A stretch of DNA of 15,767 nucleotides, taken from NCBI GenBank assembly GCA_964350135.1, contig CAYGJN010000065.1:1-15767 (forward strand). Direction: 5' to 3'. Position numbers and translations under genes: made by a program. The stretch's first letter is position 1, and each line of letters starts with the position of its first letter. Origin of the DNA: CAYGJN01 sp964350135 (GTDB lineage Bacteria; Bdellovibrionota; Bacteriovoracia; Bacteriovoracales; Bacteriovoracaceae). Below are positions 12,890 to 15,767 of the stretch, in pieces. The notes beneath the pieces were generated by a model. It ran no database searches, had not been told where the DNA came from, and worked only from the letters and a program-made list of their open reading frames with translations.

Positions 12890-15067
12890 ATGCAAGTTAA
12901 AGTACGTTTTTTAGATAATTTAAAATTAGAAGCAAGATTTGATGATTTTACTGTCATTGCTGATCAGCCTATACGTTATAAAGGTGATGGGACTGCCCCA
13001 GGTCCATTTGATTATTTCCTAGCTTCATCGGCCTTATGTGCAGCCTATTTTGTAAAGGTTTACTGCAAGGCCAGAAATATACCTACTGAGGATATTAGTA
13101 TTACCCAAGATAATATTATTGATCCCGAGAATCGATATCAGCAGACCTTTCAAATAAGAGCAGAAATCCCTGAAAGTATATCCCCAAAAGACCGGGCCGG
13201 AATTATCAGTTCAATGGACCGTTGTACGGTAAAAAGAGTGATTCAAAATTCACCAGATTTTACAATTGATACGGTTCATATTCTTGGAGCTGATAATAAA
13301 GCATTGAGTGCACTTAGTCCTAACTCTAAAACTATGATTTTAGGTAAAGAATGCTCACTGGAAGAAACCATAAAGAAAATGACTGGCGCTTTAACAGATC
13401 TTGGAATCAAGATTGAAATTGCTTCATGGAGAAATATAGTTCCGCATGTTTGGTCAGTCCATATTCGCGATGCTGATTCTCCTATATGTTTTACAAATGG
13501 CAAGGGTGCCACCAAAGATGCGGCCCTTTGCTCTGCTCTGGGTGAGTACCTTGAGCGAATTAGTAATAATTATTTTTATAATGATTTTTACCTAGGTAAA
13601 GAAATTGCTCAAGATGAGTTTGTTCATTACCCCAATGAGAAATGGTTTAAAATCCCTAAATCTAATTCTCTTCCTGATGGTTTAATGGATAAAACATTTC
13701 TTGAAATTTATAATCCAAATAATGAACTTAAAGCAACTCACCTTATTGATACGAACTCTGGAGCTATTGAGCGCGGCATTTGCGCAATTCCATTTGAAAG
13801 GTACTCTGATAAATCCACTGTCTATATTCCGGTAAATCTTATTGGGAATATTTTTGTTAGTAATGGTATGAGTGCAGGTAATACTCGTTTAGAGGCTAGA
13901 GTCCAGGCCTTATCTGAGATATTTGAAAGAGCTGTTAAAACACAAATTATTATTGAAGAAATAACACTTCCTGATATTCCAATATCAGTATTAAATCGAT
14001 ATCCAAAAATTGTTGAAGGCATTAAAGAACTTGAAGAAAAAGGCTTTCCTATTTTAGTTAAAGATGCTTCTTTAGGTGGGCGCTACCCTGTTCTCTGTGT
14101 AGCTCTTATGAACCCAAAAACTGGTGGAGTCTTCGCATCTTTTGGTTCTCATCCAAAATTTGAAGTAGCACTTGAGAGAAGCTTAACTGAACTTATGCAA
14201 GGAAGGAGTTTTGAAGGACTTAATGATGTCCTTCCTCCAAGTTTTGATCAATGCGCCATTACTGAACATAATAATATTATTGAACATTTTATTGATTCCA
14301 ATGGAGTTATCTCCTGGAAATTTTTTAGCGAAGTTTCTGACTATGAATTTAGTGATTGGAACTTAGAAGGCTCCACAGAGCAAGAGTTTAACTACCTTAT
14401 GGATATTTTGAAAAACTTAGAAAAAGAAGTTTATATTGCAGACTATGAAGAACTTGGGGCCAAGGCCTGTAGAATTCTAGTGCCAGGATATTCTGATATT
14501 TATGAGCCTGAAGATCTAATTTGGGATAATAATAACAGATCTTTAGAGTTTAGATCTGATATTTTAAATATTCATTCGCTTAATAGTGATGCGCTTTTAA
14601 ATCTAGTAGACCGCTTAGATGAATCAGATATTGATGACCATATGCCGATATCTGAGCTTATAGGCATTGCTTTTGACGAAACTTCAACTTGGGGTAAATG
14701 CACTATTGGTGAACTTAAATGCTTAAGTCATTTGGCCCTTGGTAATTTAGAAGCTGCAAAAGGTTATGTTGAACAATTTATGATGTTTAATGATAATTTA
14801 GATACACGTAGAAAATTCTACCAAGCTCTTAATGCTATAATTGAAATCTTTTTAAGAGATGATCTAGATCTTAACGACTATAAAAAGAATTTAACTCGTA
14901 TGTATGGAGCAGAGCTCATTAAAAATGCTATTGGAAGTGCCACTGGTGAAATTTGCTTTCTGGGTCTTACAAAAACAGACCTGAGCTTAACAGGGCTTGA
15001 TAAACATCAAAGACTAATTGAAAGTTACAAAAAACTGCAAACCGCTAAAGAAAACTTTAAGAACTAG
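12890..15067 (+). CDS. ycaO: OsmC domain - YcaO domain fusion protein (ribosomal S12 methylthiolation accessory type)
   Basis: A 725-residue two-domain protein. Residues 1 to about 140 form an OsmC/Ohr-like domain with both redox cysteines in place: C50 (SSALCAAYFV) and C112 (MDRCTVKRVI). From about 147 comes a YcaO ATP-using domain of the E. coli YcaO type, carrying the acidic and Arg-bearing Mg-ATP helices: ALGEYLERISNNYF, the block beginning ARVQALSEIFERAVK, and SLTELMQGRSFEG. The last roughly 160 residues are a helical repeat-like C-terminal region also seen in E. coli YcaO. YcaO enzymes activate amide backbones with ATP, and E. coli YcaO was linked to RimO-dependent methylthiolation of S12. 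OsmC-fused versions are known in several proteobacteria. There is no precursor-peptide gene or cyclodehydratase partner nearby, so an azoline-peptide cluster is unlikely. Its stop overlaps the convergent TPM gene's stop in CTAG (15064-15067). Confidence 0.9.
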   Translation: MQVKVRFLDNLKLEARFDDFTVIADQPIRYKGDGTAPGPFDYFLASSALCAAYFVKVYCKARNIPTEDISITQDNIIDPENRYQQTFQIRAEIPESISPKDRAGIISSMDRCTVKRVIQNSPDFTIDTVHILGADNKALSALSPNSKTMILGKECSLEETIKKMTGALTDLGIKIEIASWRNIVPHVWSVHIRDADSPICFTNGKGATKDAALCSALGEYLERISNNYFYNDFYLGKEIAQDEFVHYPNEKWFKIPKSNSLPDGLMDKTFLEIYNPNNELKATHLIDTNSGAIERGICAIPFERYSDKSTVYIPVNLIGNIFVSNGMSAGNTRLEARVQALSEIFERAVKTQIIIEEITLPDIPISVLNRYPKIVEGIKELEEKGFPILVKDASLGGRYPVLCVALMNPKTGGVFASFGSHPKFEVALERSLTELMQGRSFEGLNDVLPPSFDQCAITEHNNIIEHFIDSNGVISWKFFSEVSDYEFSDWNLEGSTEQEFNYLMDILKNLEKEVYIADYEELGAKACRILVPGYSDIYEPEDLIWDNNNRSLEFRSDILNIHSLNSDALLNLVDRLDESDIDDHMPISELIGIAFDETSTWGKCTIGELKCLSHLALGNLEAAKGYVEQFMMFNDNLDTRRKFYQALNAIIEIFLRDDLDLNDYKKNLTRMYGAELIKNAIGSATGEICFLGLTKTDLSLTGLDKHQRLIESYKKLQTAKENFKN

Positions 15068-15678
15068 TCCGTAATGAGTTTATCAGAGACCTCATTGATA
15101 TCAGACTTTTGAATGGGAAAAGATTTCTTAAGCTTATTCCCACATGTTTCTATAGCAGCCATCAATCCTGCCGTTAAATTATTTTTTGCTATTTGAGAAA
15201 CCAAATCCTGAACAAGAGTATCCCAAAAGTCTTTTTCAACTTTTTCATTAATTCCACAATCAGCAAGGACCTTAACTTTACGCTCTAATAAAGAGACAAA
15301 GATCATAATTCCTGTACGGTCTTTAGTCACAGAAACCTTATTATCATAATAGATCTCAATGGCCCTTTGGTGAACCTCTTCTTCTAATTTACTTTTTGTA
15401 ATAAACAATCTTTTAACAAAAGGGATATACCCTAAAAGATAACCAAGAATCATACCTGGTATTTGAATCCAAATAAGAATAATTGGATCTAAAAAATCAT
15501 AAGTGTAGTAGCAAATAATTGAAAATAGCACTCCAAAAATAAGAGCAAGTCTGAAATGAGCTGCAGGATAAAAATCTGACTGCTTAATGATGACTGGAAC
15601 AATTTCTCCAGAAGTCTTAGACTCAGCAGCCTTTATAGTATCTTCAATTAATTTCTTATCATTATCAGTAATTTTCAT
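15064..15678 (-). CDS. TPM-domain membrane protein, second gene of a TPM pair
   Basis: A 204-residue protein with an N-terminal TPM domain start (KLIEDTIKAAESKTSGEIVPVI) and two close hydrophobic helices (about 43-60 and 65-90; IFGVLFSIICYYTYDFL and IILIWIQIPGMILGYLLGY). The domain continues with YYDNKVSVTKDRTGIMIFVS, then LLERKVKVLADCGINEKV. TPM domains occur in YgcG-like envelope proteins and in photosystem maintenance proteins; the bacterial function is not firm. I choose the ATG at 15678 because its A overlaps the upstream gene's TGA (TGATG) and GGGGG sits 6 bases upstream. An ATG at 15684 is also in frame but has no space for a ribosome binding site. It converges with ycaO, sharing CTAG. 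By neighbour pattern a LemA-family gene may lie upstream, beyond the edge. Confidence 0.85.
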   Translation of the reverse strand: MKITDNDKKLIEDTIKAAESKTSGEIVPVIIKQSDFYPAAHFRLALIFGVLFSIICYYTYDFLDPIILIWIQIPGMILGYLLGYIPFVKRLFITKSKLEEEVHQRAIEIYYDNKVSVTKDRTGIMIFVSLLERKVKVLADCGINEKVEKDFWDTLVQDLVSQIAKNNLTAGLMAAIETCGNKLKKSFPIQKSDINEVSDKLITD

Positions 15679-15767
15679 CACCATCCCCCACTTGAACCAC
15701 CGCCACCAAAGCTGCCGCCGCCGCCGAAGCCTCCACCGCCGCCAAGGCCGCCGCCTCTACCTCTCGT
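15678..15767 (-). CDS. C-terminal end of a TPM-domain (YgcG-like) protein, cut by window edge
   Basis: The visible 29 residues translate from the right edge to TGA (15680-15678). They are almost all Gly with Ser and Phe (GGGFGGGGSFGGGGSSGGW), the hallmark low-complexity tail of YgcG-like TPM proteins, which normally have a signal peptide, TPM domain and a final membrane helix. The next TPM gene begins within its stop codon. The strongly GC-rich DNA here is a consequence of Gly codons, not a foreign segment. Full domain evidence is off-window. Confidence 0.75.
   Translation of the reverse strand, partial: TRGRGGGLGGGGGFGGGGSFGGGGSSGGW

Noticed and set aside
12890..15067. YcaO as part of an azoline-forming peptide (TOMM) cluster
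   Set aside because: No short precursor peptide, no E1-like or dehydrogenase partner and no protease or exporter next to it. The E. coli-type C-terminal region and OsmC fusion point to the ribosomal accessory type.
15685..15767. GC-rich repeat-like block (CCGCCG runs) as a repeat or foreign insertion
   Set aside because: It translates cleanly on the minus strand as the Gly-rich tail of a TPM protein, ending in W and stop.

Overview
The window is AT-rich Gram-negative bacterial chromosome, densely coded on both strands with short spacers. I see no insertion sequence, integrase, CRISPR array, tRNA or rRNA. Signal peptides, a lipoprotein TRAP receptor, an RhlE-type helicase, an RoxA-type ribosomal oxygenase and an OsmC-YcaO fusion all fit a proteobacterium-like lineage. 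My best guess is a low-GC marine or predatory relative of Bacteriovorax (Bdellovibrionota). That guess rests on the overall look of the proteins and base composition, not on a marker gene.

Layout. (1) 1-4019, minus strand: a run read in the order LysR/NhaR-like regulator, Ser/Thr-kinase-like protein, PP2C-like phosphatase, cytoplasmic glycerophosphodiester phosphodiesterase, and a TRAP-transporter substrate-binding lipoprotein cut by the left edge. Gaps and overlaps are small enough for one signalling/uptake operon. (2) 4140-4680, plus strand: two small exported proteins, one very basic and one very acidic, closed by a clear terminator. (3) 4678-7131, minus strand: a four-helix DUF2391-like membrane protein, an exported protein of unknown function and an RhlE-like DEAD-box helicase. 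(4) 7294-10001, plus strand: a class I SAM methyltransferase followed 2 bases later by a 387-residue protein I do not recognise. After a spacer with foldable structure come two small basic proteins that resemble each other and the ribosome hibernation factor fold (HPF/RaiA). (5) 10043-12780, minus strand: an RoxA/YcfD-like ribosomal protein arginine hydroxylase, then a GNAT-nitrilase bifunctional gene broken by one in-frame TGA. (6) 12890-15067, plus strand: an OsmC-YcaO fusion divergent from roxA. (7) 15064-15767, minus strand: two TPM-domain genes, the upstream one cut by the right edge. They converge on ycaO, with stop codons sharing the four bases CTAG.

Several genes touch RNA or the ribosome: the helicase, the possible HPF-like pair, RoxA (L16 arginine hydroxylation in E. 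coli) and YcaO (linked in E. coli to S12 methylthiolation by RimO). The points most worth a second look are the broken GNAT-nitrilase, the HPF-like tandem with its foldable leader, the oppositely charged exported pair, the kinase/phosphatase operon, and the divergent roxA-ycaO arrangement. I did not find an obvious new defence or mobile system.
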